This document shows, in pieces, positions 56,610-64,000 of a stretch of DNA of 64,000 nt (its first letter is position 1; every line of letters starts with the position of its first letter). Source of the stretch: Pseudomonadota bacterium (lineage in GTDB: Bacteria; Desulfobacterota; Desulfobulbia; Desulfobulbales; JAHJIY01); contig JAHJIY010000067.1 of NCBI GenBank assembly GCA_018823175.1, positions 19,729-83,728 on the forward strand. Reading direction: 5' to 3'. The position numbers were made by a program, and so were the translations under genes. The notes beneath the pieces are model-generated. The model worked only from the letters and a program-made list of their open reading frames with translations. It did not search any database and was not told the DNA's origin.

Positions 56610-59120
56610 ATGGCAAAGCAGGAGGGGACAGAAACAAGGAAAATTCAGGCGGTGATCAAAGGCATGCATTGCGCTTCCTGTTCCAGCCGGATTGAAAGGG
56701 TTCTTGGAGCTATGGCCGGGGTGGTCCATGTTTCGGTAAACCTGGCGACGGAGACCATTGATCTTGAATGGAAGAAGTCTTCTCTGGAGCTAACCGATAT
56801 TGCAGGGAAAATTTCTAGCCTTGGTTTTGAACTGGTTGTTCCAGGTCAGGAAGTGGAGCTTAATTTTGCGATTAAGGGCATGACCTGCGCCTCATGTTCG
56901 GCCAGGATTGAACGGGTGATCGGTAATTTGCCGGGGGTAAACTATGCGGCAGTCAATCTGGCATCTGAATCCGGGCTGATCCGTTTTGATTCGCAACAGG
57001 TAAGTCAGCGACTTATTAGAGAAACTATTGCCAAACTTGGCTTTGAAGCCGAGATCTTGTCAGCAGTCGGGATGGATGATGCCGGGCGACAGCAGAAAGA
57101 GGCGGAGCGTAAACTGATTTCGATGAAAAGGGAATTGATCCCGGCTTTGGTTCTTGGCGGGCTGTTGCTTATTATTTCTATGGGTGAGATGGTCGGGGTG
57201 CATCTGCCTTTCTGGCTTGATCGGAGATTGTCTCCTCTTAATTATGCCTTTGTTCAGTTTACGATTTTGCTTCCAGTTCTCTGGATTGGTCGTCGGTTTT
57301 ATCAGGTCGGTTTTCCCAGTCTTTTGCGGGGCGGACCAAATATGGATTCGTTGATCGCGGTAGGAACCAGCGCTGCATTTATTTATAGCAGCTGGAACCT
57401 GACGGAGATCTTTCTGGGGATTGACCCGGTTACTAAGGCCTCTGATCTATATTTTGAATCGGCCGGGGTGATCATCGCCCTGGTTTCTCTAGGTAAATAT
57501 ATGGAGGCTAGATCCAGGATCAAGACTTCTGATGCGATCAGGCAATTAATGCAACTGGCACCGGATAAGGCGATTTTAATCAAGGATGATGAACAGATTG
57601 AGATCAGGGCGGCGGAAATTGCGGTGGGTGATCTTTTGCTCATCCGTCCCGGCGAGCGGATTCCGGTTGACGGTGTGGTGAGCAAAGGCCAGTCCAGTGT
57701 CGACGAATCAATGCTGACCGGCGAGAGTATGCCGGTCAAGAAAAAAGAAGGGGACATGGTGGTTGGGGCCACTCTAAACAAGAACGGAGTCCTGCGGGTT
57801 AGGGCCGAAAAGGTTGGCCAGGACACGGTTCTGGCCAGAATTGTAAAGATGGTCCGGGAGGCCCAGGGCTCGAAAGCGCCGATCGCCAACCTGGCCGACC
57901 GGATAAGTCTATATTTCGTGCCGATTGTGATGGCAATAGCTCTGTTGGCCGGATTGTCCTGGTATTTTATCGGTTCTGTCGATTTCACCTTTGCGCTCAG
58001 GATTTTTATCGCGGTGATGGTTATCGCCTGTCCTTGTGCCATGGGGCTCGCAACGCCGACATCTATCATGGTCGGGACCGGCCGGGGGGCCCAGCTCGGG
58101 GTGTTGATTAAAAGCGGTGTCGCACTGGAGATGACCCAAAAAATACAGGCGATGGTTTTTGATAAGACCGGCACCTTGACTTTCGGTCGGCCGGTGTTAA
58201 CGGATTTCAAACTTTTCAACCATGATCTGGCCGAGGATAATGTTTTGGCTCTGGTAAGCAGCGCCGAGACCGCCTCCGAGCATCCTCTGGCCGAAGCCAT
58301 TGTTAATGCAGCAAAGGATAAAGGTCTTGTCTTAAAAGAAGTGACTGAGTTTGAGGCGCTACCGGGACGTGGCATTACCGCTACGGTTGATGGTCATGAG
58401 ATTTTGCTTGGCAGTCGCGACTTTCTGGCTCAACATGATATCGCGGGGCTTGAAAACAGGGAAATCGATGCGGTCGCGGTCGTGATGGCATCGGCCGGAA
58501 AGACCCCTTTGTTTTTGGCGATTGATCGTGTCTTTGTCGGGTTGATGGCGGTTGCCGATACCGTAAAGCCAGAGGCCCGGCAGACGGTTATGGCACTAAA
58601 GAAGATGGGGATCCAATCTTTTATGTTGACCGGGGATAATGAGATCACCGCGCGGGCGGTTGCCGCCCAGGTTGGGATAACGGAAGTAATTGCCCAGGTC
58701 TTGCCGGAGCATAAGGCAGACAAGGTTGCGGCCCTGCAGGCAAGAGGTCTGTGGGTAGCGATGGTTGGTGACGGGATTAACGATGCCCCGGCCCTTGCCC
58801 GGGCGGATGTCGGAATTGCCATGGGCACCGGGATCGATGTGGCAATCGAAACCGGAGACATTGTTTTGATGAAGGGGGATTTACAGGGTCTGCTGGCCGC
58901 GGTCGGGTTGAGTCGGGCGGTGATGAGCAATATCAGGCAGAATCTGTTCTGGGCCTTTGCTTATAACATTGTGGGTATTCCAGTGGCGGCCGGTATTTTA
59001 ATGATTTTTGGCGGGCCGACCTTAAATCCGATGATTGCCGGAGCGGCGATGGCCATGAGTTCCGTTTCGGTGGTGACAAATGCCTTGCGTTTGCGCTTTT
59101 ATAATCCGCCTCTCGTTTAA
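56610..59120 (+). CDS. copA: P1B-type copper-translocating ATPase
   Basis: An 836-residue Cu(I) export pump. Two N-terminal metal domains: [13 protein letters not shown] (residues ~16-28) and [13 protein letters not shown] (~89-101). About eight transmembrane helices; the transport motif is [12 protein letters not shown], phosphorylation site [11 protein letters not shown], actuator TGES, hinge [12 protein letters not shown] motif is [13 protein letters not shown]. All hallmarks of CopA rather than Zn/Cd pumps (which have CPC with different flanks). AAGGAG precedes ATG 56610. The chaperone copZ lies opposite. Confidence 0.96.
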   Translation: MAKQEGTETRKIQAVIKGMHCASCSSRIERVLGAMAGVVHVSVNLATETIDLEWKKSSLELTDIAGKISSLGFELVVPGQEVELNFAIKGMTCASCSARIERVIGNLPGVNYAAVNLASESGLIRFDSQQVSQRLIRETIAKLGFEAEILSAVGMDDAGRQQKEAERKLISMKRELIPALVLGGLLLIISMGEMVGVHLPFWLDRRLSPLNYAFVQFTILLPVLWIGRRFYQVGFPSLLRGGPNMDSLIAVGTSAAFIYSSWNLTEIFLGIDPVTKASDLYFESAGVIIALVSLGKYMEARSRIKTSDAIRQLMQLAPDKAILIKDDEQIEIRAAEIAVGDLLLIRPGERIPVDGVVSKGQSSVDESMLTGESMPVKKKEGDMVVGATLNKNGVLRVRAEKVGQDTVLARIVKMVREAQGSKAPIANLADRISLYFVPIVMAIALLAGLSWYFIGSVDFTFALRIFIAVMVIACPCAMGLATPTSIMVGTGRGAQLGVLIKSGVALEMTQKIQAMVFDKTGTLTFGRPVLTDFKLFNHDLAEDNVLALVSSAETASEHPLAEAIVNAAKDKGLVLKEVTEFEALPGRGITATVDGHEILLGSRDFLAQHDIAGLENREIDAVAVVMASAGKTPLFLAIDRVFVGLMAVADTVKPEARQTVMALKKMGIQSFMLTGDNEITARAVAAQVGITEVIAQVLPEHKADKVAALQARGLWVAMVGDGINDAPALARADVGIAMGTGIDVAIETGDIVLMKGDLQGLLAAVGLSRAVMSNIRQNLFWAFAYNIVGIPVAAGILMIFGGPTLNPMIAGAAMAMSSVSVVTNALRLRFYNPPLV

Positions 59121-59347
59121 CTGAAATTTAAAACTTATTCAGGTCGGGGATTGTCGTTGGCCGCGATCCGGTATTCTTTTTTTTTCAGTTTTTATGGTGG
59201 CAACAAGATCATATATTTTTCATTAACTGGTTGATTTTAATTATTAACTAGTGTTAGGCTAATCAATAAATTTGTGGGGTAGTCGGTAATTTTTGAGGGG
59301 ATATATTATTATTTATCCAGTTAACTTCAAATAAGGAACTAAATGAA

Positions 59348-60142
59348 ATGAAAAAGAGCCAGGTCTTAAAGGCAACAATTATTATTTTGGTCTGTATCAT
59401 CCCGGTTTTTGTCCTGGCCGAGACCTTCGGCCTCAAGAAAAAGCGTCCCAAACCGCATGAGTTCGGCAATGTGGTGATCAACAACTTCAGCGGAAAAAAG
59501 GATATGGCCCCGGTTGTTTTTAAACACTGGCTGCATCGTGCAAAATATTCGTGCCGGTTGTGTCATGTCGACATAGGTTTTGCCATGCAGGCCATGGGGA
59601 CCCAGATGACGGAGCGGGATAACAACGAGGGCATGTACTGCGGGGCTTGTCATAATGGGAAAGTGGCTTTTGGTCCCAAAGAAATTGACTCCAATGGCAA
59701 GACCACGGTTAATTGCGATAAATGTCATTCGCAAGGGAAAGACGTGGTGTTCAAAAACGATTTCTATGAGTTCAGGAAGGGAATGCCTCAGGAACGGTTT
59801 GGCAACGGAATTGATTGGCTTAAGGCTGAGGAGAAGGATTATGTTAAAATTATTGATTTTCTGGAGGGTTTTTCTATAAAGAGAAGCGGCATCAAAGAAC
59901 CCGAGGAATTTGATATTTCAGCCTCGGAAAAAAACATGCCTGATATCATCTTCTCCCATAAAAAACATGCGAAATGGAATGGTTGCGAATTATGTCATCC
60001 GGAAATATTCGGGGTTAAAAAAGGTTCGCAACCTTATACCATGGAAGAGATCTTTAATGGCAAATATTGCGGACTATGCCATGACTCGGTTGCTTTCCCC
60101 AATCTTGATTGTCAGCGATGTCATACCAAGGTGGTTATGTAA
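59348..60142 (+). CDS. Hexahaem c-type cytochrome (two triheme c7-like units)
   Basis: A 264-residue periplasmic cytochrome. Signal peptide 1-24 (ATIIILVCIIPVFVLA). Six CxxCH sites: CRLCH, CGACH and CDKCH in the first half, CELCH, CGLCH and CQRCH in the second, arranged as two c7-type triheme units; extra histidines (FKHWLHRAKYS, SHKKHAKW) can provide axial ligands. Likely carries electrons in the periplasm between quinol-side enzymes and terminal reductases; partners unknown. The following gene is a close paralogue. Confidence 0.9.
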   Translation: MKKSQVLKATIIILVCIIPVFVLAETFGLKKKRPKPHEFGNVVINNFSGKKDMAPVVFKHWLHRAKYSCRLCHVDIGFAMQAMGTQMTERDNNEGMYCGACHNGKVAFGPKEIDSNGKTTVNCDKCHSQGKDVVFKNDFYEFRKGMPQERFGNGIDWLKAEEKDYVKIIDFLEGFSIKRSGIKEPEEFDISASEKNMPDIIFSHKKHAKWNGCELCHPEIFGVKKGSQPYTMEEIFNGKYCGLCHDSVAFPNLDCQRCHTKVVM

Positions 60143-60213
60143 TTATTGACGTATTTTTGTGGATGGTTGGAATTAATACCATTCGTCATAATAAGCTGAC
60201 AGGGGATATTATT

Positions 60214-61059
60214 TTGAGCAGAAAAAGTGAAGTTAATCCTCCATGTACTCGGAGTGCCGCCGGATATTTTACTTCCGCTTATTTTGGAGCAAGATTAAAA
60301 AAGGGCCTGGTTTCTGCCGGAATATTCATTGTTTTTTGGGGGGTTGCCCATATTGCTTCAGCCGGTCAGTATTGGGATTTTCCGCCTTTGCCGGAACCCT
60401 ATCAATACGGGGATCTTCTGATTGACCGGACCTCAACAAAGAATCAGGTTAAACCGGTATTTTTTTCTCACTGGAGTCACCGGGCGAAATACGCATGCCG
60501 GGTCTGTCACTTCGAACTTGATTTTGCCTTTAAGGTTAATAAAACAGAGATGACCGAAGAAGATAATCGTAACGGTCTTTTTTGTGGGGCCTGTCATGAC
60601 GGCAAACAGGTCTTCGGACATACCGAGGGGAATTGTGAAAAATGCCATGCCGGGGAGAATATTTCAAGTCACGATAAGTTTAATCTGCTGGCCAGGCAAT
60701 TACCTAAAACTGAATACGGCAACAAGATCGACTGGGTGGGAGCTGTCCGCTCCAAGCGGATCACTCCACGCTATAGTATTTTTAACGAAGATGAAATTCC
60801 TATGGCATTTAAAAAAGATTTGGAGCTGGCCGCCGAATGGTCATTTGTCCCGCCGGCTTTTTTCCCTCATGCCGCGCATACGCCTTGGCTTGATTGTGCT
60901 AACTGTCATCCGGATATCTTTAATATCAAGAAAAAAACAACCAAGCATTTTTCGATGAAGTATATTCTGGAAGAAAGGTTCTGTGGGGTGTGTCATTTGA
61001 AAATAGCGTTTCCGTTGAATAATTGCACCGGATGTCATCCTAAAATTAAGGGAAAATAA
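60214..61059 (+). CDS. Hexahaem c-type cytochrome, paralogue
   Basis: A 281-residue protein with the same organisation: FSHWSHRAKYACRVCH, LFCGACHDGK, CEKCH, then CANCH, CGVCH and CTGCH (six haems). The N-terminus is unusual: about 28 polar residues precede the hydrophobic helix (LVSAGIFIVFWGVAHIASA), so it may be a signal anchor or have a misplaced start. I chose TTG 60214 (AGGGG eight bases before); an ATG at 60163 is possible, and the frame opens upstream inside the previous gene. The shared haem spacing shows duplication. Confidence 0.8.
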   Translation: MSRKSEVNPPCTRSAAGYFTSAYFGARLKKGLVSAGIFIVFWGVAHIASAGQYWDFPPLPEPYQYGDLLIDRTSTKNQVKPVFFSHWSHRAKYACRVCHFELDFAFKVNKTEMTEEDNRNGLFCGACHDGKQVFGHTEGNCEKCHAGENISSHDKFNLLARQLPKTEYGNKIDWVGAVRSKRITPRYSIFNEDEIPMAFKKDLELAAEWSFVPPAFFPHAAHTPWLDCANCHPDIFNIKKKTTKHFSMKYILEERFCGVCHLKIAFPLNNCTGCHPKIKGK

Positions 61060-61091
61060 AATTGTAACTTATTAACTGGCAGGCAATAAAC

Positions 61092-61394
61092 ATGCATAGA
61101 ATCCTGACTAGAATTATCCTGAGTGTGATATTTGTTTTTGTGAGTTGCGTTTCTTCTTTTGGTGCGGAGGAATGGCGAAGTGATTTTGACCGGCTTTGCG
61201 GTTATATAATGGAGATTGAAAAATATACTCCGGAAAAACTGAGAAGTTTTGTTGATGAATCTGATAAACTCCTGAAAATTATGTCGGAAAGCAAAGAAAC
61301 CGACTTGAAAGTTTATATTTTCAGGTTGAAAAAATGCCGGAATTTCTTTGACTATATGGCGACGGTTAAGGAAGAAGAGGCCGCGAGTAAATAG
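61092..61394 (+). CDS. Small periplasmic protein next to the cytochromes
   Basis: A 100-residue protein with a signal peptide (IILSVIFVFVSCVSSFGA) and a helical mature part (CGYIMEIEKYTPEKLRSFV, LKKCRNFFDYMATVKEEEA). No haem motif or known domain; two cysteines could form a disulfide. It follows the second cytochrome by 32 bases, so it is likely part of that transcript. Function unknown; an assembly or electron-transfer accessory role is only a guess from position. Confidence 0.7.
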   Translation: MHRILTRIILSVIFVFVSCVSSFGAEEWRSDFDRLCGYIMEIEKYTPEKLRSFVDESDKLLKIMSESKETDLKVYIFRLKKCRNFFDYMATVKEEEAASK

Positions 61395-61454
61395 TCGAGA
61401 CGGTGCGCCTTGAATTTGTTCTGATGTCCGCCGGGGTTGGTTTCGGAGGTGTTA

Positions 61455-61829
61455 TTACAGGACAAAAAGATAGTAAAGAATCCCGCAGGTTGACGTGATG
61501 CCTAGTATATAAAGGGAATACATGTATTCGTCGGTTCGGCGGCGGGTTCGTTGTTGTTTGATGCATATTCCGATCAGGCTCAATATCAGGCCTACTATCA
61601 TCAGGACAAATAGATAGTTTGCCAATTCGACGTCCCAGGTGGTTTGAACAACAATATTGTATTTTTTGTCCAGCGCAGTTTCCGCTTCCGGTCTTGCTTT
61701 GCCGATTATGGCCAAGGCGGAAAACATTATCACCCAGCTTGCCACGCCTAGCCACCTGACTGTTTTTGTTAAACTGTCCGGTCTTTCGCCTCGCCTGTCT
61801 TTTGAAACTCCTGCGATGTATTTTGACAT
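61455..61829 (-). CDS. Small integral membrane protein
   Basis: A 124-residue protein with three hydrophobic helices (RWLGVASWVIMFSALAIIG, LANYLFVLMIVGLILSLIGI, YSLYILGITSTCGILYYLFVL), a basic N-terminus and a KQQRTRRRTDEY loop. AGGGGG precedes ATG 61829. No family recognised. It is convergent with the cytochrome cluster and not obviously linked to it. Confidence 0.7.
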   Translation of the reverse strand: MSKYIAGVSKDRRGERPDSLTKTVRWLGVASWVIMFSALAIIGKARPEAETALDKKYNIVVQTTWDVELANYLFVLMIVGLILSLIGICIKQQRTRRRTDEYMYSLYILGITSTCGILYYLFVL

Positions 61830-62150
61830 GTTGCCCCCTGATAAGTCATATTTGTAAATTCGGAATTAATTTATGAAGGCAATAATCCCCGAATAGAGGG
61901 AATTCTGTAGTGCAATGTAGTTTGTCCCAAGTTTTTCTATTAGTAGAATTATTCAATAGTTTATCAAGAAAAAAGTAAAGCTAATTTTTTTGCTCTTGAA
62001 AGAATTTTAAATCGTTTAAGTAAGCCAATAATCAGTTGACAGGTTATTCGGTATTGTTTGACCGATAATCGGTTTATTGCTAAATTTGGAGATGATTGTT
62101 GATCAATAATATTGAATGAATGATCTTGAATTATATCTCAGGAGATTATT
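61830..62150. other. Intergenic region with ACCGAT dyad
   Basis: ACCGAT-A-ATCGGT at 62061-62073 is a perfect dyad upstream of the 62-kb gene and might be an operator. Nothing else recognised. Confidence 0.35.
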
Positions 62151-62615
62151 GTGTTGAGTGAGAAATTTGAAAGTAAATTGGTGCCTGTTTTGCGGGAAGG
62201 GGTTGAGGTTGTGAAGGTCGTCTTTTTTAAAGAGTTGACGGGATATCTTTCCGCCAAATTTCCGGACAGGGAAAGATCTTATGTCAATAAGCTGTCCGGC
62301 GCTATGATCAATAATTTGTTTGGTACATTAAACGAGCAGGAGCAGGTTGTTGATTTTGTGCAAAATAATAAAGCTGTGATTAGAGAGGAGATGAAGGCAA
62401 TAGCAACTGAATTTGATGGGTTAAAGATTTTGTTGACCGATGCCCTTCGTATTCAGTTCATGTGTGACGGGCAGGATGGCGTTCAGGATCAAGGTGTTCT
62501 TGAAAATGCCAGGGATTTGGGGATCCTGATCGTTGAGCGTAATATGCCGATGCCCGGCAGCTTTATAAGTATGGTGCGTAAAATTGGCGAATCTGTCGGC
62601 GTTCTGGCGAGATAG
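62151..62615 (+). CDS. Hypothetical protein, unrecognised
   Basis: A 154-residue cytoplasmic protein I do not recognise. It is predominantly alpha-helical with no signal or membrane segment. Features: EGVEVVKVVFFKELTGYLS, YVNKLSGAMINNLFG, FVQNNKAVIREEMKAIATEF, and a tail RNMPMPGSFISMVRKIGESV. AGGAG lies before the GTG at 62151. It converges with the SUMF1-type gene (18-base gap). A dyad at 62061 may regulate it. Confidence 0.65.
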   Translation: MLSEKFESKLVPVLREGVEVVKVVFFKELTGYLSAKFPDRERSYVNKLSGAMINNLFGTLNEQEQVVDFVQNNKAVIREEMKAIATEFDGLKILLTDALRIQFMCDGQDGVQDQGVLENARDLGILIVERNMPMPGSFISMVRKIGESVGVLAR

Positions 62616-62633
62616 CATGCAACAACGTTAAGT

Positions 62634-63596
62634 TTAGAAATCTTGATTGAAATAAACCGAATTATTATCAACTGATTCTGCAATCATCAGTCCTTTTACC
62701 AGGCGGAAACCTGTGTCGGCATAGCGACCGTCAGGATTTCTGTTGTATCTGGTCGCCGAACGAATAGTACTGGGCGAGCGAAACCATGATCCTCCCCTGA
62801 GGACTTTTGCCTCGCCTGTTTTGGGACCTATGGGATTATGATGGGGACTGTCCTTGTAATAATCTTTTCCGTACCAGTCCAAACACCACTCCCAGACGTT
62901 ACCGTGCATGTCAAATATCCCGAAGGGGTTGGGCGGAAAACTGCCGACTGCTGTTGTTTTTTGCCGGTATTCTTCCTTGGCTCCATAACCAAACAGATAT
63001 GTGCCGTTATAATTGGCCTGGGTGGTGCTGATTATCTCGCCTGTGTTGAAGGGGGTTGTGGTCCCGGCCCGGGCGGCATATTCCCACTCCGCTTCGGTCG
63101 GCAGGCGGAATAAATTTTCTTTGTTTTGCCTGTTTAATATTTTGATAAATTCCTGGGCGTCGTTCCAGGAAACCTGTTCGACCGGGAATTGGTCGCCATT
63201 CTGGAAGTGGGCAAGATTGTTGCCGAGAACCTTTTGCCATTGCCCTTGGGTCACTTCGTATTTGCCGATCCAGAATCCATCCAGGCAAATTTCGTGGAGT
63301 GGCAATTCGTCAGCATAATATTTCACGTAATCTTCTTTATTGACCTCTTTGAGCAGAAAGGACTTGGCGATACTTCCCTGTCCCATTCCAAAGCAACCCG
63401 GTTCCACCCAGACAAATTCCATGCCGGTGAACGGCTCGGTCCAGGTCTTGATTGTCTTGTCTGGAGAGGGCTTCTCTCCTGCCGACCGCTGGTTGTCACC
63501 TGCTGTGTTTTTGTTTTCAGTGTCAGCCGCACTCACGGGACTATGGAGCAGGAAGAAGGTAAAGATTAAATATATTACAAGTTTTATCATTTTCAT
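62634..63596 (-). CDS. Secreted SUMF1/formylglycine-generating-enzyme-type protein
   Basis: A 320-residue protein with signal peptide (KLVIYLIFTFFLLHSPVSA). The SUMF1 domain (~55-300) shows GMEFVWVEPGCFGMG, DELPLHEICLDGFWIGKYEVTQGQW, PVEQVSWNDAQEF, RLPTEAEWEYAARAG, IFDMHGNVWEWCLDWYG, VLRGGSWF and ATRYNRNPDGRYADTGFRLV. True formylglycine enzymes use two active-site cysteines; I do not see a convincing CxxxC-like pair, so it is more likely a non-catalytic SUMF1/carbohydrate-binding relative. ATG 63596 starts just before the signal peptide; the frame extends to 63656. Confidence 0.85.
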   Translation of the reverse strand: MKMIKLVIYLIFTFFLLHSPVSAADTENKNTAGDNQRSAGEKPSPDKTIKTWTEPFTGMEFVWVEPGCFGMGQGSIAKSFLLKEVNKEDYVKYYADELPLHEICLDGFWIGKYEVTQGQWQKVLGNNLAHFQNGDQFPVEQVSWNDAQEFIKILNRQNKENLFRLPTEAEWEYAARAGTTTPFNTGEIISTTQANYNGTYLFGYGAKEEYRQKTTAVGSFPPNPFGIFDMHGNVWEWCLDWYGKDYYKDSPHHNPIGPKTGEAKVLRGGSWFRSPSTIRSATRYNRNPDGRYADTGFRLVKGLMIAESVDNNSVYFNQDF

Positions 63597-64000
63597 GATC
63601 GATAACAGCCTTTGATTATTGAAAGGATAATCTTTAATATCGTTAATATACATCAATAAATTTATTATTGGGAATTAAGAAATTTGTAATTTGTTATGGT
63701 TCCACGATCAAGGCGGATGCGCCTCGATTTTTTATTAGATGGTTTCAAGGGAAAAATCAAACAACTTTATTCTGATTATATTGGGGGCTGAGGTAATATG
63801 TAATCAAGGGTTGAGTGGTTTGAAATAAAGATAATGATGCAGCCCGGATTATTATTAATCAATTGAGCCTCTTGCAAAATGACCAGTTCAACAGGTTTGA
63901 CAAAGTCAACCTGTCGTATTTTGGTCTCTCAAGCAGACAGACCAAGACTTTCAACACCTATTTTGCTGATTTTTCGTGAATATTATGCCCGCATGGGCGC
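63597..64000. other. Right-end intergenic region
   Basis: No gene seen. A hairpin ACAGGTTTGAC/GTCAACCTGT lies at 63891-63914 (one bulged base), and the last bases contain GCCCGCATGGGC. Confidence 0.35.

Overview
The window looks like a chromosomal segment of a Desulfobacterota (former Deltaproteobacteria) bacterium, plausibly a Desulfobulbales-like anaerobe. The grounds are the gene order rpsF-rpsR-DUF2232-rplI-dnaB, the multihaem c-type cytochromes, the HDOD signalling proteins, a monomeric NADP-isocitrate dehydrogenase, a manganese pyrophosphatase, and an apparent selenocysteine-containing cytochrome. The lineage is inferred from gene content only; there is no rRNA gene here.

Layout. 1-3994: the N-terminal 1,331 codons of a very large secreted Ig-like/LamG protein that runs off the left edge. 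4.1-14.3 kb: a mostly co-directional minus-strand housekeeping block (dus, tkt, lptE, leuS, dnaB, rplI, DUF2232, rpsR, rpsF) with a good sigma70 promoter ahead of rpsF. 14.6-18.6 kb: mazG, a small AP2-like protein, a lone receiver, and a manganese pyrophosphatase preceded by three tandem 54-bp repeats. 18.7-24.1 kb: the selenocysteine cytochrome, rarA, a DUF3786 Fe-S protein, a bactofilin and its M23 peptidase partner. 24.2-28.4 kb: a Ser/Thr phospho-signalling set (PP2C phosphatase, kinase fused to WD40 repeats, double-FHA protein). 28.8-38.3 kb: two tandem HDOD-GAF paralogues, a Na/Ca exchanger, isocitrate dehydrogenase and a secreted ankyrin protein. 38.3-43.8 kb: VOC, PAS, M48-TPR peptidase, recN and a PP-loop ATPase. 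44.2 kb: tRNA-Thr(CGT) with promoter and terminator. 44.5-55.6 kb: a periplasmic-binding lipoprotein with a sensor that has no output domain, an aminotransferase, a second Ser/Thr kinase, a MORN protein, a small membrane protein, an FKBP, a 3D-domain lipoprotein and a hybrid histidine kinase coupled to a membrane protein. 55.9-61.8 kb: DUF493, a copper chaperone and CopA, then two duplicated hexahaem cytochromes and small envelope proteins. 62.1-63.6 kb: an unknown protein and a SUMF1-type protein.

The most notable observation is at 18666-20243. Two apparently separate reading frames become one 525-residue UshA-like tetrahaem cytochrome with signal peptide if the in-frame TGA at 20099-20097 is read as selenocysteine. 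The TGA is followed by a stem-loop with a GGUCU apical loop at the same distance as I recall for the E. coli fdhF SECIS. A conventional annotation would start the gene just after the TGA and lose the signal peptide and the motif.

The second theme is dispersed palindromic repeats in intergenic regions. One family has a hairpin with two compensatory base-pair changes. Another occurs as an inverted pair 3.8 kb apart, one copy of which seems to supply the ribosome-binding site of a lipoprotein gene.
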